Assembly (NCBI GenBank): GCA_027886185.1
Contig: WOAB01000728.1
Coordinates: 62,001 to 126,000 of the forward strand
Direction: 5' to 3'
Source of the DNA: Rheum nobile
Taxonomy: Eukaryota > Streptophyta > Magnoliopsida > Caryophyllales > Polygonaceae
DNA length: 64,000 nucleotides
This document shows, in pieces, positions 49,478-60,274 of the stretch. The notes below the pieces were generated by a model. The model did not search any database. It saw nothing but the letters and a program-made list of their open reading frames with translations, and was not told the DNA's origin. Position 1 is the stretch's first letter, and each line of letters begins with the position of its first letter. Made by a program: the position numbers and the translations under genes.

Positions 49478-50264
49478 TTCTCCCTCCCTTAGAATCGAAG
49501 CGTCCTCGCTTCGAACATGTAGGCGCAAGGGTGAACAGTCGATCAACACATGTAAAGGACCATATACATCGGAATGGTTGATGTGTAATGTCCATTGAAG
49601 GAGCCAAAATGAAAGACTCACAAGTCGTGGGCACGGGAACGAGGGAAGGCACGTCCAACACCATGGGGACCATCGAAGTGGGTGCCGATATGATCAGAGG
49701 GGGCGGCCTAGTGGGCGTTGGCTCCGGAGGCACGGCGGTTGGAGTTGGAGTGATCTCAGGATCAGGTGCTGGTGCGGAAGCGGTTGGTGCGGTTGGCGTC
49801 GTAGCAGGGACGAGCACAACAGAGGGTACCGGAGCTGGGGGCAGGAGCACCGTGACGCGCGCTGGGGTGCATTTAGGGAGTCCCTCAGAAGAGCGCACAG
49901 GGGTACGTGCAGAGATGCACTCAAGGTATGGTCTGGTCTGTTGCTTTGAGCGGGCGGCGTAGGCTACTAGATCAACACTCGGAGCAAAGTGTCGGGTCAT
50001 AACATAAACAATTTGCTCCCAAGTGATGACGGGTTGCCAACCACGGGTACGACGATAATCCTCCACACGAAACCACCAGTCAAGGGCGTAGCCAGTGAGA
50101 CAACTGATTGCGACGTCACACTGCTCATCTTGGTCGTAGTCTCGTTGGCTAAAGTAGTAAGCCATATGCCGGGACCACTCCAGGAACTCTCCTTCATATC
50201 CAGCAAAACGTCGACGACGCAAGGGGGTATCGGGCGGGCGCCAATCTGAGAGTCGACATGCCAT
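49362..50264 (-). CDS. Retrotransposon gag protein
   Basis: 300 codons, start MACRLSDWRPPDTPLRRRRF. The N-terminal third is a retrotransposon gag (PF03732-type) pattern: F-x-G-x-x-GEFLEWSRHMAYYF, QCDVAISCLTGYALDWWFR, GWQPVITWEQIVYVMTRHF. The rest is Pro/Thr/Ala-rich with no zinc knuckle, and the last 38 or so codons lie inside the 3' LTR, whose reading is low-value, so the natural end may have been earlier. No protease, RT or integrase follows. It would make capsid-like particles only; reverse transcriptase must come from another element. This is one of the few undisrupted long frames in the window. Confidence 0.7.
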   Translation of the reverse strand: MACRLSDWRPPDTPLRRRRFAGYEGEFLEWSRHMAYYFSQRDYDQDEQCDVAISCLTGYALDWWFRVEDYRRTRGWQPVITWEQIVYVMTRHFAPSVDLVAYAARSKQQTRPYLECISARTPVRSSEGLPKCTPARVTVLLPPAPVPSVVLVPATTPTAPTASAPAPDPEITPTPTAVPPEPTPTRPPPLIISAPTSMVPMVLDVPSLVPVPTTCESFILAPSMDITHQPFRCIWSFTCVDRLFTLAPTCSKRGRFDSKGGRMMWSCPAIRWSTKSRGRPRPWCPPWSRLSIVYYIFPYY

Positions 50265-51356
50265 GTTGAATTTTGGCTGATTTCTTTTTCTTTTCTTTTT
50301 TATATCAGCAACATCTTTTTTTGTTTTTTTTTAACCCTAGGGCTGCTTGTGCAAGCAGCCACTCAACACATACGTAGCATAGTAGGGGCAGTGGCGGCGG
50401 CTGGGCGTGGCCGGCGGTGGGTCTGACGCCGGGAAGCCAGCGGTGGTGGGGTGGAGACGAAGGCGGCAGATCTGGTCGAGCGGGGGCAGAGTGGAGACAA
50501 AGGCGAAGTGAGGCCGACAGTGGCGACGCAGATCGCAGCACAGCAGGGGCAGTGGCGGCGCCTGGGCGTGGCCGGCGGTGGGAAGCGAGCGGCCGGAGCG
50601 ACGGCTGGAGGCCGCAGATCTGGCAGATTGGAGACGAAGAAGAGCGTCGTCGGGTCTGCTACTGTGAAGGCGGCGAGGCAGATCTGAGAATTCCTGGGCG
50701 TTGGTCCGACTTGAAAAAATTCGTTCTCCATGCTCAGGAATCCAAATGCGATGATTCCAACTCGATGAGTTAGATCTACGAGTTTAGTTTGCCTCCTCAA
50801 AATTTCAGACCAAAATATTGAGTGAGCAGAAGGTTATGGCAATTCTCCTGAAGTGTCGCAAATCTGAGAAGACCGAGGGCGGCGCAGGAAGAATTCCTGG
50901 GCATTGGTCCGTCTTATAAAAATTCGTTCTCCCTGCTTAGGAATCCAAATGCGATGATTCTAACGCGAGGAGTTAGATCTACGAGTCTAGTTTGCCTCCT
51001 CAAAATTTCAGACCACAATATTGAGTGAGAAGAAGGTTATGGCAATTATCCTGAAGTGTCGCAGATGGAGGTGCAGAATCAATCTTCTCTCGTCGGGCAA
51101 GGAGAATTCTTGTGCGTTGGTCCGACTTGTAAAAATTCGTTCTCCCTGCTCAGGAATCCAAATGTGATGATTCCAACTCGAGGAGTTAGATATACGAGTC
51201 TAGTTTGCCTCCTCAAAGTTTCAGACCAAAATATTGAGTGAGCAGAAGGTTATGGCAATTCTCCTGAAGTGTCGCAGATGGAGGTGTAGAGACGAACTGG
51301 TTTGGTGTGGTAGATTAGGGTTTCGGAGTGGCGACTAGGGTGGCTCGATCACCTAG
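50265..51356 (-). other. Leader of the gag-only element with three tandem repeats
   Basis: 50688-51290 holds three copies of a 203-213 bp unit starting GAATTCCTGGGCGTTGG (50688, 50891, 51104), each with AAAATTCGTTCTCC and 'gaatccaaatgcgatgatt'. A second duplication, GGGGCAGTGGCGGCG plus 'ctgggcgtggccggcggtggg', sits at 50386 and 50539. Overlapping open frames on both strands here are composition artefacts. Confidence 0.75.
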
Positions 51357-51370
51357 AAGCTGATACCAGT

Positions 51371-53421
51371 TGATACGAATCGGTCTCCCGAAATGCGTCT
51401 CCGGGTGGATCTAGGACAAGATTGAAGACAACACGGATGGCAACGTCGGAATGGGTTCTCGGCCAAGGTGATGCCGAGTTGATGCGAGGGCGCGAAGTCG
51501 TCGTCGAGAGTGGTCGGTGATAGGACAAAAACCTACCCACAAGCGTATGGGTTCAGTTGTAGTATTCTCAAGTGTCGTTCCCAACGAGGACTATGTAGTA
51601 TTAATTGTATCTTAAACCAGTAAGCTAAGCCAAAAGATTATGAGTTTTGTTGAACTAATGACTAAAATTGAGAAACAAATGCAAGTGATGATTGTAATCA
51701 ATGGAGGGGAAATTTCCAAGGCAAGGGATTCCCGCAACTATGCTTCAGTAGACTTAACCAGATAAATGTCTGAACTTGGTCCGTCTTTGTTGAAAGTAAC
51801 TATCTTAGGTAATTACTAATTCCTCTCGGATGATAGTAAACGTGCCTAGATTCAATTAACATCCACTCTCGCGACTTGCTAATCAAGATCTAGACCCCTT
51901 GAGCACTTAGAATCTAAGGTCAAACTGAATCAACATCCACTCTCGTGACTTGCTGAATCCAATATAATCTTAGGGTTTCTATGATAGTTATTAATCCACA
52001 GGAGAAATTAAGACGCTCTCGCAATAATAAAATCTCAGGTTCAATTCCTAGTATTCCAATAGAAGTTATCACCTCTCGGTCTCAAACCCTATCTGACTAC
52101 ATATTAACGTTTTTACCTCTCGGTTGCAAACCCTAATAGGATCCAATTCGCATAAGCTAATTTGGGCATAAAGCATCTAGGAATGAATCAACAAAGTTTC
52201 AGACTTCCATTCAGACAAATATCAAACAAGTCTACCTATGCATAGTTGGGATCACCCCAACCCTAGAAATATAGAAATTAGCTAGACATAATCACAAGAT
52301 CAACCAAAGAAAACATAATAACGATGGAAATCATAAACAAGATTAAAGAGAAAGATGAACTTAGTCTCGAATCCAGTAGAACAATCTCCAATGTTGCAAT
52401 CTCTTCCAAGGAGGCAAAACAATTAGGTCTAGAGTTAGAAAAATGGCCAAAAGTCCGGAAAAACCTAAAATCCGAAATACTTATACCCATACTAAAAATA
52501 AAGTCATTCGGGTAAACTGCACGGCCCGTGCTTTGGCTGTGCCAAAAACGCACGGTCAAACGCACGGCCAAAATACACATAAATGAGACCGCACGGCCTG
52601 TGCGAAAAACCGCACAGGCAAGGCAAAAAACGCACAGGCAAACAGCGAGAAATCACCGCCTGCACGGCCGTGCGCTAAAATGCACGGCCTCCTTGTTTAA
52701 CTCTTGATGAAATGCACGGCCACTTTGTGTTTCTGCCCTACTTCTTGTTTCAGCTCGGAATCCGGTCCAAACTCCTCATAGCTCGTCCCGTTAGCCTTCG
52801 GATGACATCCTAAGTCCCAGCAGTGTCCTTAAACAGCTCTAGAAATCCATCCAAGTACCTGTAAACACACATTTCCTAGAGTAGACCTCCATAACGAATA
52901 AAAACAATGCAACTAGCTATAAATGCAACACACAATGCATAAAACAACTCAAATTAAACACAAATGCATGTCCTAGACGTGTAATAAATTGGATGTCATC
53001 AGTCGGCGATGGTCGATCGTGGCGGAAGAGAGGGTGGCTGGAGGTTGCGCAAGGAGGTGGAGAAGAAGAGAATCGTGTGTGCAGGAGCAAAGCTCTACGG
53101 CAGCACAATTCAATTCAACGTAATTAGAAATGAAGTACAAGGTGGCTACTTATAGCCAAAGAGCTCAGCCAAAACCCTAATGGGCTTGGGCCTTATTCTA
53201 ACTAATGGGCCGGCCCTCTTAAACATAAGAGGAGCGCACACCCGAAATAGAAAATGTATAAAATAGAAAATGCTTAAAAGGTAAACATACTAAAACAAGC
53301 AATCGCTAATAATAAAGAAATATATAATAAACTATGCTAAGTCTACTCCAGGGAGGACGCCATGGTCTCGGTCGTCTCCGGCTCTTAGTGGACAATCTGA
53401 TGGCAGGACAAGACCGCATCA
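51371..53421 (-). repeat. 5' LTR of the gag-only element (interrupted)
   Basis: Pieces 53421-53002 and 51517-51371 add up to about 562 bp once the solo LTR and one duplication copy are removed. U3-like part matches the 3' LTR; the part from about 53115 onward does not. Confidence 0.8.
51518..53001 (-). mobile_element. Solo LTR nested in the 5' LTR
   Basis: 1,484 bp, TGATAG...ATCA on the plus strand, flanked by GTCGG (51513-51517 and 53002-53006). Contains ACGCACGG/GCACGGCC words repeated about ten times (52515-52725) and 'catccactctcg(c/t)gacttgct' twice (51870, 51930). No coding region; the frame at 52324-52515 is not credible. Orientation minus is a guess. Confidence 0.85.
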
Positions 53422-53426
53422 AAACC

Positions 53427-53886
53427 CATTTTGGAAGAATGTATATATAAAAGTTTGTTAAACTGGGTTCATAACAAGTTCTTAATATAATTGTTAAACC
53501 GGTTAGAAATTGGCCCTAATATGGCATTGTGTGCTCCAAGGAACCGCTCAGAAATTAGGCCTAATATGGCATTTTTGGGCTTGTCATACTAACTGTTTTG
53601 TCCTGTCGTCTTTCATATGTCATAAAGTACTATATTATGCGACATTATCATAAAGTACTCTATTATATAAAACATAAATACATAACATGCTTCCTACTTG
53701 ACATTATATATTCATATGGCCCTAATAAAGCACTACATTTACGTGACATTATATAGTCACTATATGACTTTATACTGTTCCTAATTGACATTATATATTC
53801 ATTACAGTAACCTACTTCATAACCTACTAAATACTACACGAAATTACATAGGCACTACACTAAATTACTTAATAAAATACTAAATA
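53427..53886. other. Non-coding, TGTCA-containing flank
   Basis: 53735-53775 repeats the phrase 'tttacgtgacattatatagtcacta' in part (GTGACATTATATAGTCAC), also present at 47943-47963, which links the two flanks of the retroelement as one original sequence family. Confidence 0.5.
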
Positions 53887-54303
53887 TTACATAAACACTG
53901 ATGCGGAGGAGACAGATGAATCTAGGCCGTCGCGTTGCGAAAGTTCTTGAACAACATCTTCGGTGACGACATATATGTTAATGAACGCCACAATTCTACC
54001 AAGGGCTGCAAGGACGGTTGCGTCTCCACGGTTCTGCAAGGCCCTCAAGGTACGAGGGCCGCCATCGGGGGGCACAACTTCGAAGAAGTAGGAAGCGTCC
54101 CGTTCATAATTGTTAAACTGATAAAGTTGGTTAATGAGCCACCAAACATCCTGTACCATGTCAGCCGAAGGACTTCAGTTTTGGGTCATCCCACCTTGGT
54201 AGTAGTGGGTCGAATTCCTGGCCATTGCTCCCCTTGAAGGGATGATTCTCCCTCCTATATGGACGGTGGTAAACACCATGTGATCGTTAGGCTGATCATC
54301 CAT
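53887..54303 (-). pseudogene. Small unidentified gene with one in-frame stop
   Basis: From ATG at 54303 (MDDQPNDHMVFTTVHIGG) the frame runs 42 codons to a TGA and then continues in the same frame for about 95 codons to 53887: MVQDVWWLINQLYQF, YFFEVVPPDGGPRTLRALQN, GRIVAFINIYVVTEDVVQEL. Codon use and continuity suggest a real gene of about 138 codons with one nonsense change. No family recognised. It lies just downstream of the Ulp1 gene on the same strand and may be an accessory gene of the same MULE. Confidence 0.45.
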
Positions 54304-54928
54304 GGAAACGAAAAAAGAGTGGGGAATTTGGATTTTGGTAGAAGGTGGAAGATGTTTGGAAGAGTTGTGGATGAGGAAATATGACTACGGAAGAAGGGGT
54401 ATATAAAGAGGTTTTTGGGTTGGTGGCAGTTACGGATACATTTATGACGGTGCTCTAATATCTTCTTAATTTAATTACTTGTGTTAATATCTTGTCCTGT
54501 CACTATATATCCTGTCTAATCAGCATAAATTGGAGTTGGTGGGCAGTTACTGCTAATTTCATGACGGTTTGGAGTTTTTTATTGTCTCTTCTCAAAAAGG
54601 AGTTAGTAGAGCCAATACCCTGTTACAGTTAGTTGTGTATCCCATATCTCTCTTAGATTCATCTTGTCATGCTACTTCTTAATATGTATATTATGAAGTC
54701 AGTCAATGTCCTTATATTATTTGACACAACTGTCATTCCAATGTCGTTTAAGTGCCATGTAATTGCCCTTTAACCTACACGCACATAACTGCCATTCAAC
54801 TACCACATCTATAAATAAGTTGTCGTAACATTGTATGTAAGCTAAACAAATGTCTTCCAAAATATCCAATTGTACGTAATCTAAGCAAATGCCATCCAAA
54901 CCCCAAAAAGAACATCCAAATATCCAAT
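54304..54928. other. Spacer downstream of the Ulp1 gene
   Basis: No gene. 54385-54600 is probably the promoter side of the gene at 54303. Phrases 'ccatccaaa'/'tatccaatt' repeat at 54850-54925. Confidence 0.5.
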
Positions 54929-56504
54929 TTAAACGATGGGGTTCCTTAGGCTCGACCTCCACACCCCGTCAAACACGCTGTGAGCCATGTCGCTCATGAA
55001 ACCGTCAATAAATTTGTCTGTCACAACGTCAAGATTTTTCCAACCAACACTGAGCAACTCGATGTGTTTCAGAGTGTATATCCCACAGTCATGACTACGA
55101 ACACAAAATGCAATAAAGTTACTTAGATGAAGTATATAATAAAATTGGTAAGGGGATTGACATTTCAACTTACCCGCGCTTGTTCTGCTTCAGTCCTTGA
55201 ATTCTTTCAAATTTAATCTCTTTAGTACCCCAATGTTCAAATTTTATGGCAAGAGGCGGGTACTGTGTCATAAAGTGAGGAAGAAACCTTAAAACCCCAT
55301 GCAGCCAGGTCTCTACGACCAAGTTAGTGTTCAAATCCACATTACAATCATATACATTTGCCTGCCATTGCTGTAGATCGATCTCTACAGCCACCCAATG
55401 CATGTTATCAATGTTGAAGGGGACATAAATGAAGTCCATATCATCCCAACTGGACCCATAAGCTTTAGGCTGATCTCCCCTAAAGTATTCAAGTGCACGT
55501 TCAGGTGCAGGTGGAACAGTGCAGGCATTTTGGACATAGTATCTATATTCATCCGTATAGACAACAGCCTAGAAAACGTCCAATATTGTGGCCTTGCGTT
55601 TAACTTCGGACTCCAAAAGCGCCTTATGGATATAACAACAAACTTCATCGATTTGCTTCAAACAAATATAATTCATCATGTCAAGCATTGTAACAAATCC
55701 CAACAGTAAACTAATTTGACATCATAAGTAAATAACTTACACCATCTTCCAGCCAAGCTTTTGGTTCCAGTATTACGTCAAACCAGTCCTTGTCCATCTT
55801 TTGACCACACAGTCCAACTATTGGCTCAGAGCTGAAAAATAAATAAGGCGTAATTAAATCCATGAAAGATAGTTGAACATTATTAAATCCATGAGATACT
55901 AACATTTCATCATCCATCCATTTCAGCAAAACAGTCATCTCCTTCACCTGTGAATTCTTGGTTATCTTCTTCACAGTTTACCCTATTTTCTCATCTGTGT
56001 AAGGTGTTAGTTTTTTGGCGGATGGCTTCACCATACGACTAGGAAGAACCCTCTTCGGTTGGAGATGCTGCTTCCGTTTATTTTTGGGTTTTGCCTTGGT
56101 GGATAAATCAACCACAACGGCTAGCACTGAAAGAGGTTCCTCACTTTCCTCAACCTCTGTTGTGGTTAGCTCCTGCTAGGTAGCCTCCAGTGCTCCTTCA
56201 ATGTCGTTAGTAAAATCCTGCTCCTGGTCCTTTTCACCATCCCCAGCATTTTCATTTAGGTCTTTGACAATGGCCATAACACCATCCGTACCCTCAACAT
56301 CATTGTTAACCTCAATAGAATTATCAAAATCCTGCAATCATAATAACCATGTCATACATGAGTAACAATCCTATCACCATGCCAGACTTTTCTTGTAAAA
56401 CATAAAAACTCCCATCAGACACTAGAAATCTTGTCACCTCATACAAATAATAATGTCATAGTAGTAATGATAATATGATAATTTTCATATGAGCATATTC
56501 ATAC

Positions 56505-57060
56505 CTATTTGCCTTCAGCCTCTACCTTCTCCACCTCAGCCTTCTTAACTTCAGCCTCTTGAACCTCAACCTCTACCTTCTCCACCTCAGCCTCCTGAAC
56601 CTCAACCTCCACATCAGCCTCCTGAACCTTAACCTCTTTGTCACCACCCTCACCATCACTCTCATTATCCTGATCAGCATCACCAACTTCATTATCCTCA
56701 TCAGAAACTTCATCATCGTAATGACTTGCAACCTCAGCGTCTACCTTGTCCTCCTCATTCGGTTTGTCACCACCCTGGCGAAGTTCTTCATTGTCATTAC
56801 CCTCATCACCATCACCAAATTCATCATCATCACCACCATCACCATCACCATCACCATCATCATCATCATCATCTTCACTCTCAACCTCATCACTCTCAAA
56901 CTCCTCACCCTCAACCTCCTTATCCTCCACCTCCTCATCCTCTGTTTCCTGGTCATCCTTATAAACTTCCTCCTCTTTCTCATCAGACTCACCATAGGAT
57001 TCAAAATCATCATCATCTGAATAACTCTTTGATTTCCCCTTACTCTTGAGCTTAGGCACC
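56505..57060 (-). repeat. Acidic low-complexity coding repeat
   Basis: GAG/GAT/GAA-rich microsatellite-like DNA coding Asp/Glu/Val tracts (EVEKVEVEVQEAEV repeats) in the Ulp1 gene. On the plus strand it gives false His-, Ser- and Leu-rich frames. Confidence 0.85.
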
Positions 57061-57580
57061 TCCTCCTCCTTTGATACCCTTTTTTCCAGCCTTCTCATCC
57101 TGTCAAGCACTCATTTCTCTATCCTCTTCATCATTCTGAACATCTGACTTATCACCTCTGATGAATGCACAGATGCATTACTCGGGCTCGCTCCATCTTT
57201 TCCTTGCTTCCCCTTCCTCTTCTTTTTCAAACCCTTCATTGCTTCCTTCACAATCTTGTCAAAATGCGGGTCATCATTTTCAACAACATAGTAGCAGTCG
57301 GACAGCTTATCCACCTCATCCTCATCGGGAATATGAATGGGCTTAACCACATGTGTAGGATCAGCCAAAGACAACTCCAACACTCCATGTTTAGGGGCGT
57401 CATCTGAAAACCAACGAAGACCTCGAGGCATTGCAGATTCACTCAACTTTGATGCAAATTGGAGACCAAATGTTGGCACAGCTTCCCATACCCATATCTA
57501 CAATAACAAGCGGTTTGAGAATTAGCAAATTAAGATACATTAAATCATTTTATCATGTCATTCTATAATTTAAATCAGAT

Positions 57581-58391
57581 CACCATAAAACTATCTGGAA
57601 TGCAAATAAATCTATGTTGGAAAACTGATATGTTTTGTCAATGAAACAACAAATAACTTTATGCATATTCACCATGATCCTGTCACCCTATACTTAAACA
57701 TCATGTCATAGTATAGCATAAAGTATACTACTATGCTGCAAATAAAACACACTCAGTAATTCATATTTCAACCATTAAAAATTTAATTCAGGTCACCATA
57801 AAACTATCTGGATTGCAAATAAAACTATGTTGGAAAACCGGTATGTTTTGTCAATGAAACAACAAACAACTTCCTGCATATTCACCATGTTCATGTCACC
57901 CTGTACTCAAACATCCTGTCATAGTATAGCATAAAGTATACTACTATGCTGCAAATAAAACACACTCAGTAATTCATATTTCAACCATTAAAAATTTAAG
58001 TCATGTCACCATAAAACTATCTGGAATGCAAATAAAACTATGTCGGAAAACTGATATATTTTGTCAATGAAACAACAAACAACTTCCTCCATATTCACCA
58101 TGATCATGTCACCCTGTACTCAAACATCCTGTCATAGTATAGCATAAAGTATACTACTATGCTTCAAATAAAACACACTCAGTAATTCATATTTCAACCA
58201 TTAAAAATTTAAGTCATGTCACCATAAAACTATCTGGAATGCAAATAAAACTATGTTGGAAAACTAGTATGTTTTGTCAATGAAACAACAAACAACTTCC
58301 TGCATATTCACCATAATCCTGACATAGGGTATTCAAACATCCGGTCATAGTGTAGCATAAAGTAATTCATATTTGAAGCAATAAAACTACC
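57581..58391. repeat. 213-bp tandem repeat in an intron
   Basis: Three full copies and a partial fourth, starting CACCATAAAACTATCTGGA at 57581, 57794, 58007 and 58220: period exactly 213 bp. Each unit has three or four TGTCA words and the phrase AAGTATACTACTATG. It fills the intron between the DUF1985 and acidic exons. Confidence 0.9.
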
Positions 58392-58932
58392 TGAAACACA
58401 ACTGGCATGCCTTGAATGGAATGTGGAATTCTTGGTGCGTTGGAGAGTAGCTTTGCCTTCTTTACTGTTTGCATCCTTTTGGCCAATGTTGTGGTCAATG
58501 GCTTGTGAAGCTCTTCATAAGCAACCCTTCCCCATGGATAATCCCAAAAGTTATCTATATTCTCCAGCAGCCTAACATGCAGCGGCTTCACTAGCTTCTT
58601 CTTATCCCCTCCCAACAACAGACCCTCAACTATCAACAACAGTGCCAACTTGAGTTTGTAGATGTCCAACTCATGATGTTCTTTGAATATGTTGTAAACA
58701 TCTTGAACTGTCGTCTTAGGACTACCAGGACTACCGAAAAAATCGCTCCATTACTAGCCCGTCAGCTTTAGTATCCACAAATGGAAGTTCACCATATTTC
58801 AGTCCAGTTATGAGAGAGAACTCCTTGATCGAAAACCTCAACTCTTTCCCTGCCACCTCATACCAAGACTCCCACTTCTTTTTTGTTTCAAGTTGCTTAA
58901 ATAGAACTGCATGCAATGTCTGTGAAGAAAAT

Positions 58933-60191
58933 TGACCCGCTCTACTTTGTAATGCGTAACTAGGAGTTGTTACTGGATATTAGGTAACATTTTGTGTGGG
59001 TTTAGAAGATATTTGAGGAGAATGGAGTTGTAGAGAAGAAGTGGTGAAAAGGAGATTTTAACGGAGTATTGAAGACATTAAGGAGCGGTGAAGGCGAATC
59101 ATGCACCGAGTGAAGGCCGCGAGCGCGGAAGCTTGGCCGAGGGCGCGGAAGGATTGCCGCGGGCGCGGTTGGACGACAGAAGCAAGAGTTCAGCGAAGTG
59201 CATTTCCGCAGACGCGGAAGTTTGGCCGCGATCCCGGATTTCCCTACTGGCGCAGTACGGCATCGACGATTCGTCTGAGATCTTTGTTTACCTTATTTCT
59301 TTTATTTTGTTTTCTTTTTATTCCGGTTATTATAATTTAGGAAGATATTATTTCTTATCTTAGGAATTAGGTTTTGCTAGGTTATTTATCTTTCTTTGTT
59401 AGCAGCCTTTTCATAATCACATCATCGTTCATTATTTTTCCCTAAGAGTTTTATGCTTTGAAGACTATAAAGAACTAAGCAACCATTGCTTAGTCCGACG
59501 ATTGAAGCCTTTGTTTGTATTTGGTTGTGAGATTATAACTCTATTTCCTTTCTTTTGATTATATTGATTCTCTTTGTGCTTCATCTCATTGATTCTTGCT
59601 GATTTGACTAGTCTGATCATCTAGTTGATATTAGTGATTTTCTATTGCTAGGGTTTGGATATTTCTGGTTGAAATCCCTTATCTTGTGTAGCAACTACAA
59701 TTTACAGGAACTGGTTGTGAATGTTTATTGTGAAGAGAATTGATTACATGTCGAGTACTGACTAGTTGTTAAGTATTGCATGTATCCTGCTTAATTCCTA
59801 TGCTTATTGTTGCCGTTAGATTGAATCTTGTTGGTTTCTTGATTGTTTAATGGTAAGTATTTTCAGGGCTGGTTGACCTGTCTATGTACATAAGATCAGA
59901 ATAGGAATATTCATTGGTAGGAATTGGAGATAATCTAGGATCAACCAATCAAACTGAAGTGTGGATATTTGTCTGGCTAAGTTACTTCTCACCCATTGAT
60001 TACATCTTTTGCATTGATTTACATTGTTACGTGATACAAACCAAAAATCCTCTCTTTTGTTACTATTGGCATACAACCTTTGCAATTAGGAAGATTGCTT
60101 ACCTCCCTGTGGGATCGATCCTTATTTACCCTACTACGTTAGTTAGGTTTTTGAGGTTATTTTATAGGAGTCTACGACAAACCCTTCATCA
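58933..60191 (+). repeat. 5' LTR of second gypsy element
   Basis: 1,259 bp, TGACCCGC...CATCA. Aligns along its length with the sibling LTR but with many more differences than the sibling's own two LTRs show. Confidence 0.9.
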
Positions 60192-60274
60192 AATTTGGCG
60201 CCATTGTCGGGGAGGCAAAGTTTCAATTTTTCTTTTTGTTTGTTTGTGTGCCAACTATTGTGTGGACCTATCTT

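Larger units (their letters stand above)
49007..53421 (-). mobile_element. Gag-only LTR retroelement with mismatched LTRs
   Basis: Minus-strand orientation. The 5' LTR is 53421-51371 (interrupted by the solo LTR at 51518-53001) and the 3' LTR is 49477-49007. Both begin TGATG.GGTC.TGTCC and end CGATTCGTATCA. The target duplication AAACC is present on both sides (49002-49006 and 53422-53426). Primer site TGGTATCAGCTT at 51368-51357 (initiator tRNA-Met). The only gene is gag (50264-49362). The first 320-330 bp of the two LTRs are nearly identical, but the remaining parts (about 240 and 140 bp) show no similarity by eye. Confidence 0.85.
54929..58919 (-). pseudogene. DUF1985-acidic-Ulp1 protease gene of a MULE, broken
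   Basis: Exons (minus): 58919-58391, 57497-56505, about 56334-55741, about 55662-55170, and a last exon ending at TAA 54931-54929. First: DUF1985 (HAVLFKQLE, LRFSIKEFSLITGL, then DYPWGRVAYEEL). Second: basic stretch, then a long Asp/Glu tract (DDDDDDGDGDGDGGDDDEF). Fourth: C48/Ulp1 peptidase with catalytic H in NMHWVAVEIDL and D in VYDCN; catalytic C in SHDCGIYTLKHIE of the last exon. Lesions: an extra T near 58737, TGA at about 57110, TAG and TAA in the third exon, TAG after VF in the fourth, and a TAG at the 56505 exon end. The N-terminus is cut off by the gypsy copy at 58933. Ulp1-bearing MULEs (Kaonashi type) are known in plants; the protease would remove SUMO-like tags. Confidence 0.85.

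Noticed and set aside
50385..50773. GC-rich open frames on both strands in the leader of the gag-only element
   Set aside because: Three overlapping frames in duplicated GC-rich DNA; Gly/Ala/Arg-rich with no domain.
56559..57049. Histidine-rich, serine-rich and leucine-rich plus-strand frames
   Set aside because: They are the antisense of the Asp/Glu repeat in the Ulp1 gene, where the domains lie on the minus strand.
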